Made by a program: the position numbers and the translations under genes
In this document: in pieces, positions 1-8,037 of the stretch
Layout: each line of letters starts with the position of its first letter
Numbering within the stretch: position 1 is the stretch's first letter
Notes under the pieces: model-generated
The model's input: only the letters and a program-made list of their open reading frames with translations
What the model was told of the DNA's origin: nothing
Database searches by the model: none
Assembly: GCA_045106555.1 (NCBI GenBank)
Contig: JBGCET010000010.1
Span: 62,001-126,000, forward strand
Direction: 5' to 3'
From: JANQOZ01 sp045106555
GTDB taxonomy: Bacteria; Pseudomonadota; Gammaproteobacteria; Xanthomonadales; SZUA-38
Length of the DNA: 64,000 nt

Positions 1-1044
1 AAATCGTTTGGGTGCACTGAGAACTCGCATTTTTCCAACCCCCAGCGCCACGAGAATTTGGGCGCCGATACCGTAGTAGCGAAGCTCATCGCTATTGCCT
101 TCACCATCATCGTTCTGGGCACAATTTTCTGGGTCAACGCGCTCCAGAATCTGGTCCGGCGTTTCGTCATCGCCCAACACCACCAGCACGCCCGCCTCAG
201 CTTCAGCAAGTTCCGCCAAAGCGACGCGAATTGGCAAACCCATTTCTGGCTCATCCACGCCCAAAACGTCGCCCAGGGTATTTCGAACGTGAACCCGCAC
301 CAGGGTTGCGCGGTTCTGTTCCGGTTGACCTTTGACCAACGCCAGATGCACGCGCTGCTTTATTCGGTCGCGAAAGGCCACCAGCCTGAGTTCGCCGACA
401 ACCGTGCTGACCTGGCGTTCACCCACCTGATGCACGCTTTGCTCGGTTTGCATCCGGTATTGGATCAGATCGGCAATCGTGCCAATTTTCAGCCCCTCGG
501 CTTTCGCAAATGCCTCCAGTTCGGGTCGTCGAGCCATTGACCCATCTTCCGACAGCAGTTCTACCAACACTCCCGCAGGCTCAAGACCTGCCAACAGCGC
601 CAGATCCACGGCAGCTTCCGTGTGACCGGCCCGGGTCAACACGCCGCCGGGTTGGGCCATCAGTGGAAATACATGTCCAGGCTGAGTGAGATGTTCGGGT
701 TGTGCGTCAGGACGGACGGCCGTGCGGATGGTGTGGGCTCGGTCGTACGCTGAGATGCCGGTGGTGACGCCTTCTGCCGCTTCCACCGACACGGTGAAAT
801 TGGTGGAATAACGGGCCTGGTTGGCATTGACCATCAGCGGCAGTCGTAGCTGTTCACAGCGCTCGCGGGTCAACGACAAGCAAATTAGGCCGCGAGCCTT
901 GGATGCCATGTAGTTGATGTCTTCCGGCCGCGTCAGGGAAGCGGCCATAATCAGGTCACCTTCATTTTCCCGGTCTTCATCGTCCACCACCACAACCATG
1001 CGGCCCTGGCGGATTTCCTCCAGTAATTCTGGAATGGTATTCAT
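1..1044 (-). CDS. ribB: RibBX: DHBP synthase with degenerate GTP cyclohydrolase II domain (3' end cut by window)
   Basis: The N-terminal two thirds match 3,4-dihydroxy-2-butanone-4-phosphate synthase, which makes the four-carbon unit of riboflavin from ribulose 5-phosphate: the acidic DDEDRENEGDL motif lies near residues 21-31, followed by the RAGHTEAAVDL motif. The C-terminal part resembles GTP cyclohydrolase II, but the zinc and catalytic region is degraded: the segment normally containing SECLTGD reads VRNTLGD and no zinc cysteines are visible. This is the RibBX arrangement, so a separate RibA is probably encoded elsewhere. The ATG at 1044 overlaps the ribE stop codon by one base (TAATG). 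The reading frame is open at the left edge, with roughly 20 residues likely missing. Confidence 0.93.
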   Translation of the reverse strand, partial: MNTIPELLEEIRQGRMVVVVDDEDRENEGDLIMAASLTRPEDINYMASKARGLICLSLTRERCEQLRLPLMVNANQARYSTNFTVSVEAAEGVTTGISAYDRAHTIRTAVRPDAQPEHLTQPGHVFPLMAQPGGVLTRAGHTEAAVDLALLAGLEPAGVLVELLSEDGSMARRPELEAFAKAEGLKIGTIADLIQYRMQTEQSVHQVGERQVSTVVGELRLVAFRDRIKQRVHLALVKGQPEQNRATLVRVHVRNTLGDVLGVDEPEMGLPIRVALAELAEAEAGVLVVLGDDETPDQILERVDPENCAQNDDGEGNSDELRYYGIGAQILVALGVGKMRVLSAPKRF

Positions 1045-1643
1045 TACTTGGGTTCCGTTTGGCGCCAACGCACCACGTAGCGGGCAAGGATATCAGCTTC
1101 AACGTTCACCGGGTCGCCGGCATTGAGATGACCTAGGGTGGTGTTGGCCAGAGTGTGAGGTATCAACGCCACGTCGAAGTGCTGATCGGTGACGCCATTA
1201 ACCGTCAGACTGACGCCGTCCACGGTGATTGAGCCTTTCTCGGCAACCAGTCGACCGAGGTCTTTGGGGATCTCGAACCACAGCCGCTCACAGTCACCCT
1301 CGGCCAGTCGTTTCACCATCCGACCACAGGCGTCCACGTGCCCCGTCACAATGTGACCACCCAGGCGATCGCTAGGCCGCATGGCCAGTTCCAGATTGAC
1401 CTCACTGTCAACGGCCAATCTTCCAAGGCTGGTTCGGTTCAGAGTTTCAGGCGACAGATCTGCACTGAAACGATGGTCGTCTAACTCCACCGCAGTCAAA
1501 CAGGCGCCGGAGACACAAATGCTGTCGCCCAAGGCCGTATCGGCCAGGGCAAGATCAGCGGTATTGAAAGTAAGACGGGTCAGCTCAGCACCTGGCTTGA
1601 TGTCGACAACCCGCCCCACGGCCTGGATTATTCCGGTGAACAT
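1044..1643 (-). CDS. ribE: Riboflavin synthase alpha subunit
   Basis: A 199-residue protein that starts MFTGIIQAVGRV, the hallmark N-terminus of riboflavin synthase, which dismutates two 6,7-dimethyl-8-ribityllumazine molecules to riboflavin. The two lumazine-binding half-domains are present: the first contains CVSGACLTAV and GGHIVTGHVD, the second ITVDGVSLTVNGV. Length is normal. It overlaps ribD by 16 bases upstream and ribBX by one base downstream, so the three genes are very likely co-translated. The usual next genes, ribH and nusB, would lie beyond the left edge. Confidence 0.96.
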   Translation of the reverse strand: MFTGIIQAVGRVVDIKPGAELTRLTFNTADLALADTALGDSICVSGACLTAVELDDHRFSADLSPETLNRTSLGRLAVDSEVNLELAMRPSDRLGGHIVTGHVDACGRMVKRLAEGDCERLWFEIPKDLGRLVAEKGSITVDGVSLTVNGVTDQHFDVALIPHTLANTTLGHLNAGDPVNVEADILARYVVRWRQTEPK

Positions 1644-2809
1644 GGCAGGTCCTCTGAGGTGTTTGAGGCGGAGCGATGATTGGCGTTGGCTGGCGCTGGA
1701 TCGGGCGTCAAAGGCTTGAGAATCAGACGCAAATCCGTCCCAACCTGCCTGACCTGCTCGAACGACAGGGCAATGCGATCAGCCATGGACTCCAAACCGG
1801 GCACCTCAAACAGCCCTTTGCTGGCACGTCCCATCACCGTTGGTGCCAGATAGACCAGCAGTTCGTCGACCAGGCCCGCGTCCAGCAGCGCCCCGCTGAG
1901 CACTGAACCACACTCTACATGCAATTCGTTAATGTCCATCTGCGCTAATTGTTGCAGGGTGATCGACAGATCAACGCGTCCGGCAAGGGGTGGAACTTCC
2001 AGCACCTCCAAACCCTCAACGTCATCCGCCCAGAACGGCCTGGGTAACGACTGGCAGCCGACCCAGATCACCCGTGAATTGGCCGTCAGCAGGCGCGCTG
2101 TTGGCGGCATTCGCCACTGGCTGTCCAACACAATCGCCGTGCTGGAGCGCGACAGTCCGGGCACTCGCGGGTTTAACGACGGATCGTCCATCAAAACGGT
2201 TCCGATGCCTGTGAGCACCGCACTGGCCCGTGCCCGCCAACGATGGCCGTCAGCGCGGGCGTCTTCACCAGTAATCCACTGACTGATGCCGTCAGCCATT
2301 GCTGTCGCACCATCAATGGAGGCCGCCAATTTCACTCGCACGAAAGGTCGTGACCTGTGCAGACGCGACAGGTAACCAGGGTTTAACGCCTCAGCCTGGG
2401 ACTGCATCAACCCACATTCCACCGTAACCCCAGCATCACGCAAACGACCAAAGCCGGCACCTGATACTCGTGGATCAGGATCGGCCATGGCCGCCACCAC
2501 TCGGCTGACGCCTGCGTCAATCAGCGCTGAGGTACACGGTGGCGTGCGTCCTTGATGGGCGCAGGGCTCCAACGTGACATAGGCGGTGCAACCTTTCGTT
2601 GGGGACTGAGCATTCGCCAGCGCTCGCGCCTCAGCGTGCCCCTGACCGGTTTTTTCATGCCAGCCCTCACCGATAACCGCGTCCTGTTTGACCAGTACAC
2701 AACCGACAGCCGGATTGGGATGACAGGTCAGCTGACCACGACGGGCAAGGACGATCGCCCTGGCCATGTGCCTGGCGTCGCTTTCAGCGTTGGCCGTTGT
2801 GGAAGTCAT
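1628..2809 (-). CDS. ribD: Bifunctional riboflavin deaminase/reductase RibD
   Basis: A 393-residue cytosolic enzyme for the second and third riboflavin steps. The N-terminal deaminase domain (about residues 10-150) has the zinc-binding HAEARAL and PCAHQGRTPPC motifs. The C-terminal reductase domain (about 155-375) begins PFVRVKLAASIDG and contains DGHRWRARASAVLTGIGTV. The first zinc motif has alanine in place of the more usual valine (HAEARAL for HAEVxAL), a conservative change. The gene follows nrdR with a 23-base gap and overlaps ribE, fitting the nrdR-ribD-ribE order common in gammaproteobacteria. Confidence 0.96.
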   Translation of the reverse strand: MTSTTANAESDARHMARAIVLARRGQLTCHPNPAVGCVLVKQDAVIGEGWHEKTGQGHAEARALANAQSPTKGCTAYVTLEPCAHQGRTPPCTSALIDAGVSRVVAAMADPDPRVSGAGFGRLRDAGVTVECGLMQSQAEALNPGYLSRLHRSRPFVRVKLAASIDGATAMADGISQWITGEDARADGHRWRARASAVLTGIGTVLMDDPSLNPRVPGLSRSSTAIVLDSQWRMPPTARLLTANSRVIWVGCQSLPRPFWADDVEGLEVLEVPPLAGRVDLSITLQQLAQMDINELHVECGSVLSGALLDAGLVDELLVYLAPTVMGRASKGLFEVPGLESMADRIALSFEQVRQVGTDLRLILKPLTPDPAPANANHRSASNTSEDLPCSPE

Positions 2810-2832
2810 GTCCGGTGCGCAAATATCGAGGT

Positions 2833-3360
2833 TTAGTCTTCACTTTCGGCGTCAGCTGCTTCGCCAGCCCCAAGCAGTGACAGCTGGCGTGCGTCCAGCC
2901 CTCCGGGGGAAGTGCGCTCAAGGCGCTCTATGACTTCCCTGAATGCCTGCACGTCCTCAAAGCGTCGATAAACCGAGGCAAACCGCACGTAGGCCACCTG
3001 ATCGAGCTGGGACAACTCCTGCATCACGTGCTCACCAATGGCCATTGAAGGCACTTCATCGGCATCAAGGTTTCGCAACGCCCGCAAAATTCTGGAAATG
3101 GCCTCTTCCACTTCATCCGTTCTCACCGGCCGTTTTTGCAGTGCACGCACCATCCCGGCACGCAGCTTGTCTGGATCAAACGCCTCACGAATACCATCAC
3201 TCTTGACGACGTTGGGTAACTTCAGTTCAGGCGTTTCGAAGGTGTTAAAGCGACCATTGCATTCCATACACTCGCGGCGGCGGCGCACGGAGAATCCCTC
3301 ACCTTTCAGGCGCGAGTCTATGACCCGAGTATCGGTCGCCTGGCAAAACGGGCAATACAT
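2833..3360 (-). CDS. nrdR: Transcriptional repressor NrdR
   Basis: A 175-residue regulator of ribonucleotide reductase genes. The N-terminus has the zinc ribbon CPFC ... CMEC (residues 3-6 and 31-34), followed by the ATP-cone domain with VVKSDGIREAFDPDKLRAGMVRAL. In known systems NrdR binds ATP/dATP and represses nrd operons through NrdR boxes; none is evident here. Slightly longer than E. coli NrdR, with an acidic tail. It lies only 6 bases after glyA and is likely transcribed with it. Confidence 0.96.
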   Translation of the reverse strand: MYCPFCQATDTRVIDSRLKGEGFSVRRRRECMECNGRFNTFETPELKLPNVVKSDGIREAFDPDKLRAGMVRALQKRPVRTDEVEEAISRILRALRNLDADEVPSMAIGEHVMQELSQLDQVAYVRFASVYRRFEDVQAFREVIERLERTSPGGLDARQLSLLGAGEAADAESED

Positions 3361-3366
3361 CGAAAA

Positions 3367-4635
3367 TCAGTTGCTGGCGACAGGCCGGTACACCGGCAGC
3401 TTTTGACACTGAGACGTTACCGCACCGCGGACCTTGGCAAGGACTGAGTCATCGTCGGGAGCATCCAACACGTCACAGATTAAATGGCCCAGTTCGCGTG
3501 TGTCGTCTTCCAGATAACCTCGGGTGGTGATCGCCGGCGTGCCCACCCGCAGCCCGCTGGTCACAAAAGGAGAGCGCGGATCGTTCGGCACCGCGTTTTT
3601 GTTGACCGTAATGTGGGCATCACCTAATCGGGCCTCGGCGTCTTTGCCGGTGAGGTCCCGCGTGCCCAGATCGATCAGGAAGAGGTGGTTTTCCGTGCCG
3701 CCGGAAATCACGTTGAAACCACGCGCCATGATCACCTCAGCCAACGCCTTAGCATTCTTGACAACCTGCTTTTGATAATCAACAAAGTCTGGCTGCAGGG
3801 CCTCCTTGAACGCCACCGCCTTAGCCGCAATGACGTGCATCAGCGGGCCGCCCTGAGTACCCGGGAAAACCAGCGAATTGAGCTTTTTTTCAATGGCTTC
3901 ATTGGATTTGGCCAAGATAATGCCGCCGCGGGGTCCGCGCAAAGTCTTGTGGGTGGTGCTGGTTACCACGTCGGCGTGAGGAATCGGGCTTGGATACACC
4001 CCAGCAGCCACCAGACCGGCCACATGGGCCATATCGACCACAAATACCGCGCCGACGCTGTCCGCAATTTCCCGCATTTTCGCCCAATCCGCGATTTGGG
4101 AATACGCCGAAAAACCGCCGATGATCATCTTCGGCTGATGCTTGCTGGCCAGCTCTGCCATGGCGTCATAGTCAATCAACCCCGTTGCTTCATCCAGGCC
4201 ATACTGCACGGCGTTGAAAATCTTGCCGGAGAAATTCACTTTGGCGCCATGGGTCAGATGGCCGCCGTGGGCCAGACTCATGCCCAATATGGTGTCACCC
4301 GGCTTTACTAACGCCAGAAACACCGCCGCGTTGGCTTGCGAACCCGAGTGGGGCTGTACGTTGGCATAATCTGCACCGAACAGCTGTTTGGCGCGGGCAA
4401 TGGCAAGACGCTCAGCAACATCAACATGCTCACAGCCGCCATAGTAGCGGCGTCCAGGGTAACCCTCAGCGTATTTATTGGTTAATACTGAACCTTGAGC
4501 TTCCAACACTCTGGGGCTGGCGTAATTTTCCGACGCGATCAGCTCAACATGATCTTCCTGACGCTGCTGTTCTGCCGCGATGGAAGCGGCCAGTTCGTCA
4601 TCATAGCCGGCGATGGTCATTGCCTGATCAAACAT
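3367..4635 (-). CDS. glyA: Serine hydroxymethyltransferase
   Basis: A 422-residue PLP enzyme that converts serine and tetrahydrofolate to glycine and 5,10-methylene-tetrahydrofolate. Seen are the N-terminal HVELIASENYASPRVLEAQGS block, the central VVDMAHVAGLVAAGVYPSP block, and the PLP-lysine motif VVTSTTHKTLRGPRGG. Length is normal. It is first in the glyA-nrdR-rib group; the 53-base spacer before ettA's end shows no clear terminator. The glyA-nrdR-rib grouping supplies one-carbon units, flavin and deoxynucleotide control together. Confidence 0.97.
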   Translation of the reverse strand: MFDQAMTIAGYDDELAASIAAEQQRQEDHVELIASENYASPRVLEAQGSVLTNKYAEGYPGRRYYGGCEHVDVAERLAIARAKQLFGADYANVQPHSGSQANAAVFLALVKPGDTILGMSLAHGGHLTHGAKVNFSGKIFNAVQYGLDEATGLIDYDAMAELASKHQPKMIIGGFSAYSQIADWAKMREIADSVGAVFVVDMAHVAGLVAAGVYPSPIPHADVVTSTTHKTLRGPRGGIILAKSNEAIEKKLNSLVFPGTQGGPLMHVIAAKAVAFKEALQPDFVDYQKQVVKNAKALAEVIMARGFNVISGGTENHLFLIDLGTRDLTGKDAEARLGDAHITVNKNAVPNDPRSPFVTSGLRVGTPAITTRGYLEDDTRELGHLICDVLDAPDDDSVLAKVRGAVTSQCQKLPVYRPVASN

Positions 4636-4688
4636 GGGCGGTCTCTACTTCTGGGCAGTTCATTGAAGCCGACTATTGTACCTCGGAA

Positions 4689-6314
4689 TTATCCCGCTGA
4701 GTCAGTCTGCTGCTGTTCAAACTCGCTGTAATTGCCCTCAAAGAAGGCCACCTTGCCATCCCCTTCAAAGGACAGCATGTGGGTAGCAATACGATCCAAA
4801 AACCAGCGATCGTGAGAAATGACCAGTGCGCAGCCAGGAAAGGCCAACAAGGCTTCTTCAAGAGCCCTCAAGGTTTCAACGTCCAAATCGTTGGTCGGTT
4901 CGTCCAGCAGCAACGTGTTACCGCCGCTGCGCAACAGTTTGGCCAGGTGCAAGCGATTGCGCTCTCCTCCGGACAAAACCTTCACCAGTTTTTGCTGATC
5001 GGCGCCTTTAAAGTTAAAGCGTCCGGCGTAGGCTCGGGATGGCGTTTCGTAACGGCCAATCTGAATGATGTCCTGACCGTCAGAAATCTCGTGCCACACC
5101 GTGTTATCGCCATTCAACGAATCTCGACTCTGATCCACGTAAGCCAAATTCACCGTGGGCCCCAAAGTCACCGTGCCACTATCGGGCTGCTCTTGCCCTG
5201 CCAACATGCGGAACAGCGTGGATTTGCCCGCACCGTTAGGCCCGACAATTCCAACGATGGCTCCCCGCGGCACTTTGAAACTCAGATTATCGATGAGGGT
5301 CCGGTCACCGAAGGCTTTGGTCACCCCATCCAGCTCTATGACCTGATCACCCAGTCGCTCACCGGGCGGAATATAAATCTCCCGGGTTTCGTTGCGAGTC
5401 TGAAACTCCTGCGAGCACAGCTCCTCATAACGCGCCAGACGTGCCTTGCTCTTGGCCCGTCGGCCTTTCGGGTTACTGCGCACCCACTCCAGCTCAGCCT
5501 TGATCGCCCGCTCTCGTGACTTTTGCCCCGAGTCTTCCTGAGCCAAACGCTGATCTTTTTGCTCCAACCAAGAGGAGTAATTGCCCTTCCAAGGGATACC
5601 GCGCCCGCGATCGAGCTCCAAAATCCACTCCGCAACGTTATCCAGAAAATAACGATCGTGAGTAATCGCCACAACGGTGCCCTTAAACTCCGCGAGAAAA
5701 CGCTCCAGCCACGCGACGGACTCCGCATCCAGGTGGTTTGTTGGTTCGTCAAGAAGCAACATGTCCGGGCTGGACAGCAACAGGCGACACAGGGCAACCC
5801 GGCGTCGTTCGCCGCCGGACAGCACCTTGACGTCCGCATCCCAGGGCGGCAAATTCAGCGCGCTGGCTGCCATCTCAAGACGCCGATCCAGCTCCCAACC
5901 CTCGGCGGTTTCAATGGCATCTTGCAGGCTGGCTTGCTGCTCCAGCAGGGCAGTCATTTCGTCGTCGCTCATGGGCTCAGCGAATTTCTCACTGACCTGG
6001 TCAAACTCGGTCAACAGGGCTTTAATTTCCGCCACCCCCTCCTCGACATTGCCCCGCACATCTTTGCTGTCATCCAGCTGTGGCTCCTGCTCCAGGTATC
6101 CCACCCGGATATCCGGCTGGGGCCGGGCCTCGCCGTCAAACTCGGTATCCACGCCGGCCATAATTCGAAGTACAGTGGATTTGCCCGCGCCGTTGAGTCC
6201 CAACACGCCGATCTTGGCGCCAGGAAAGAACGACAGAGAAATGTCTTCGATAATTTTTCGTTTCGGCGGCACCGTCTTGCTGACGCCGATCATGGTGTAG
6301 ATGTACTGAGCCAT
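4689..6314 (-). CDS. ettA: Energy-dependent translational throttle protein EttA (ABC-F)
   Basis: A 541-residue ABC-F protein, two ATP-binding domains without membrane segments. Start ATG at 6314 gives MAQYIYTMIGVSKTVPPKRK, matching EttA. Domain 1 has Walker A GLNGAGKST and signature LSGGERRRVAL; domain 2 has GPNGAGKST and LSGGERNRLHL; the linker between them carries the arginine-rich PtIM-type stretch NPKGRRAKSKARLARYEEL. EttA binds the ribosomal E site and gates translation by the ATP/ADP ratio. The start codon overlaps the stop of the upstream SDR gene (TGATG), an unexpected coupling of a ribosome factor to a glycan locus. Confidence 0.95.
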   Translation of the reverse strand: MAQYIYTMIGVSKTVPPKRKIIEDISLSFFPGAKIGVLGLNGAGKSTVLRIMAGVDTEFDGEARPQPDIRVGYLEQEPQLDDSKDVRGNVEEGVAEIKALLTEFDQVSEKFAEPMSDDEMTALLEQQASLQDAIETAEGWELDRRLEMAASALNLPPWDADVKVLSGGERRRVALCRLLLSSPDMLLLDEPTNHLDAESVAWLERFLAEFKGTVVAITHDRYFLDNVAEWILELDRGRGIPWKGNYSSWLEQKDQRLAQEDSGQKSRERAIKAELEWVRSNPKGRRAKSKARLARYEELCSQEFQTRNETREIYIPPGERLGDQVIELDGVTKAFGDRTLIDNLSFKVPRGAIVGIVGPNGAGKSTLFRMLAGQEQPDSGTVTLGPTVNLAYVDQSRDSLNGDNTVWHEISDGQDIIQIGRYETPSRAYAGRFNFKGADQQKLVKVLSGGERNRLHLAKLLRSGGNTLLLDEPTNDLDVETLRALEEALLAFPGCALVISHDRWFLDRIATHMLSFEGDGKVAFFEGNYSEFEQQQTDSAG

Positions 6315-7207
6315 CAGAGTCCTTTTTGCTGATCCAGCGGCAGCCAGGTGGAAGCCTGCGGCATGAATGGGCGAGGTTCGTAACCAAAATCCCGCACTGC
6401 GGGGGTGTAATCGTAAACCAGATGTTGATTCATGCGGTCCAACATCGCCAGATTCAAGTCTCGCCAACGCCGGGTGCGGTTCATCAGCGGCAGGACCGAT
6501 CGCACCAACGGCGTCGGTACCGAAATAAATCGGGGCGAAATTTGCAGAGATTCGAACACTTTCCTGACCATCTCGCGGTAGCTCAGAATGGACCCGCCGG
6601 GTAAATCGTAGGTTCCCTCAACCGGCCGGGGACCTTGCACCAGTTGCAGCGCCGTTTGCGCCAGGTCCTCCGCGTGAACCGGTTGCCGCTTACCACTGGC
6701 AGCCCCCAACAGCGGCATCATCCGCCAGCGAGCCAGAAAACGGGCGAGACGGGTCAGATTTTGATCTAGGCCCGCACCGTATATCAGCGTCGGACGGAGT
6801 ATCGCCAGAGTCGCATTGGCGCCGCGAGTCTGCTCCGATATCTGCCGCTCTCCCTGTTCCAGCGCCGATGCCAGCGCGCGTTCTCCGAGGTCGCCGCTAT
6901 CCAGCTTGGACGTGGCGCTGGTGGACGAAAACACCACCACCCGTGATGCAGCACAAAGGGCCCCAGACAACTTCGAAAATTGGTCCAGTGGCGCAAGATA
7001 AACCAGAGCGTCCACAGCGCTATCCCGGGATCTGCCCAGGCCACGCGGCCCTTCCATCCACTGCATGTTCGCAGTGGGTGGCAACCAAATGGGCGGCGAT
7101 CGCCGGGAATATACTTCAACTCGATGACCCGCCAGTAAAAGCGCCGGAATTAGATAGGCCGAAATCTGGTTGCTGCCGCCTACCACCCGCACCGTCAAAG
7201 CTGTCAT
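6314..7207 (-). CDS. Atypical NAD(P)-dependent epimerase/dehydratase-like protein
   Basis: A 297-residue protein of extended short-chain dehydrogenase fold. The ATG at 7207 (MTALTVRVVGGSNQIS) is chosen because it forms an ATGA overlap with the upstream glycosyltransferase. The nucleotide-binding loop is VVGGSNQIS, not the classic GxxGxxG, and the usual YxxxK catalytic pair is not visible in the segment after VVFSSTSATS. The ILRPTLIYGAG block and the C-terminal substrate domain are typical of the family. The position at the end of a glycan export operon suggests a sugar-nucleotide or lipid-linked substrate, but the missing catalytic residues mean the reaction is unknown. Confidence 0.75.
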   Translation of the reverse strand: MTALTVRVVGGSNQISAYLIPALLLAGHRVEVYSRRSPPIWLPPTANMQWMEGPRGLGRSRDSAVDALVYLAPLDQFSKLSGALCAASRVVVFSSTSATSKLDSGDLGERALASALEQGERQISEQTRGANATLAILRPTLIYGAGLDQNLTRLARFLARWRMMPLLGAASGKRQPVHAEDLAQTALQLVQGPRPVEGTYDLPGGSILSYREMVRKVFESLQISPRFISVPTPLVRSVLPLMNRTRRWRDLNLAMLDRMNQHLVYDYTPAVRDFGYEPRPFMPQASTWLPLDQQKGL

Positions 7208-8037
7208 CGGCGCCTGCCAGCAAGCCACCAAATGGGCGCACGTAAAAGAAAGTGAGCCCAAATAAGCGCGCTCCAGCCGACAGCGCCAACGGGACCCAAC
7301 GAGGCGGAAAAGTACCGGATCAACGACCGGTGTTTGTGCGCCTGTGCTCGCAGCGGCGCACTCGCGTGGCTAATGCCCTTGGCGTGATCTGCCCTGGCCG
7401 TATAACAAAGGCGGGTCTGCCAGCCCGCCTGGCCGGCGCGACGCATGAGATCCAGGTCCTCACAGTGCAGAAAATATGCCTCATCAAAACCACCAATGGC
7501 GTGCAAACACCTGGCCGACACCATCATCAGAGCCCCTGAAACCGCCTCTACCTGGGCGCTGTCCCCGCTGTTGCGACGCGTATCGCTGAGGGTGTCGGAT
7601 GACCGCTTAAACAGACTTCTGAGTGTTCGACGGACGGTAGGCAGGCGACGCAATGTGGCGCCCTGAACGCTTCCGTCAGGGTTCATGACCCACGCACCCA
7701 CAATGCCAATGTCTGGCGCGGTCGACAATTCCCGCTCCATGATGGCAAGGCAATCGACCTCAACGACGCAATCAGGGTTCACAAAAACCACCGAATCGTC
7801 CGTTCCCAACCCCAGGGCGCCCTGATTACAGGCCGCACCGAAACCCCGATTCGTTGAGTTTTTCAACAGTTCGATCGGTTGATCTGCAATCGCTGCCAGG
7901 CTTTGATCTGTTGATCCGTTGTCGACGACGACAACGTGTAGATTAGCGCTGGATTTGAGCAGCGCATCTATACAGCGGGCCAGCCAGGGGCCGGCGTTGT
8001 AGTTAACGACGACCGCGTGCAGCCGTCCTGAGTTCAC
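7204..8037 (-). CDS. Family 2 glycosyltransferase (rhamnosyltransferase-like)
   Basis: About 277 residues. I take the GTG at 8037 because it overlaps the upstream stop codon as GTGA, and because it places the start just before the first strand (HAVVVNYNAGPWL). The GT-A fold is clear: nucleotide-binding VVVDNGSTDQS near residues 34-44, the metal/sugar motif NPDC, and the GGFDEAYFLHCEDLDLMRRAGQAGW block with the likely catalytic acidic residues. A hydrophobic stretch near the C-terminus (AVGWSALIWAHFLLRAPIWW) may anchor it at the membrane. It probably adds one sugar to the glycan exported by the neighbouring ABC transporter; donor and acceptor are unknown. Confidence 0.88.
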   Translation of the reverse strand: MNSGRLHAVVVNYNAGPWLARCIDALLKSSANLHVVVVDNGSTDQSLAAIADQPIELLKNSTNRGFGAACNQGALGLGTDDSVVFVNPDCVVEVDCLAIMERELSTAPDIGIVGAWVMNPDGSVQGATLRRLPTVRRTLRSLFKRSSDTLSDTRRNSGDSAQVEAVSGALMMVSARCLHAIGGFDEAYFLHCEDLDLMRRAGQAGWQTRLCYTARADHAKGISHASAPLRAQAHKHRSLIRYFSASLGPVGAVGWSALIWAHFLLRAPIWWLAGRRR

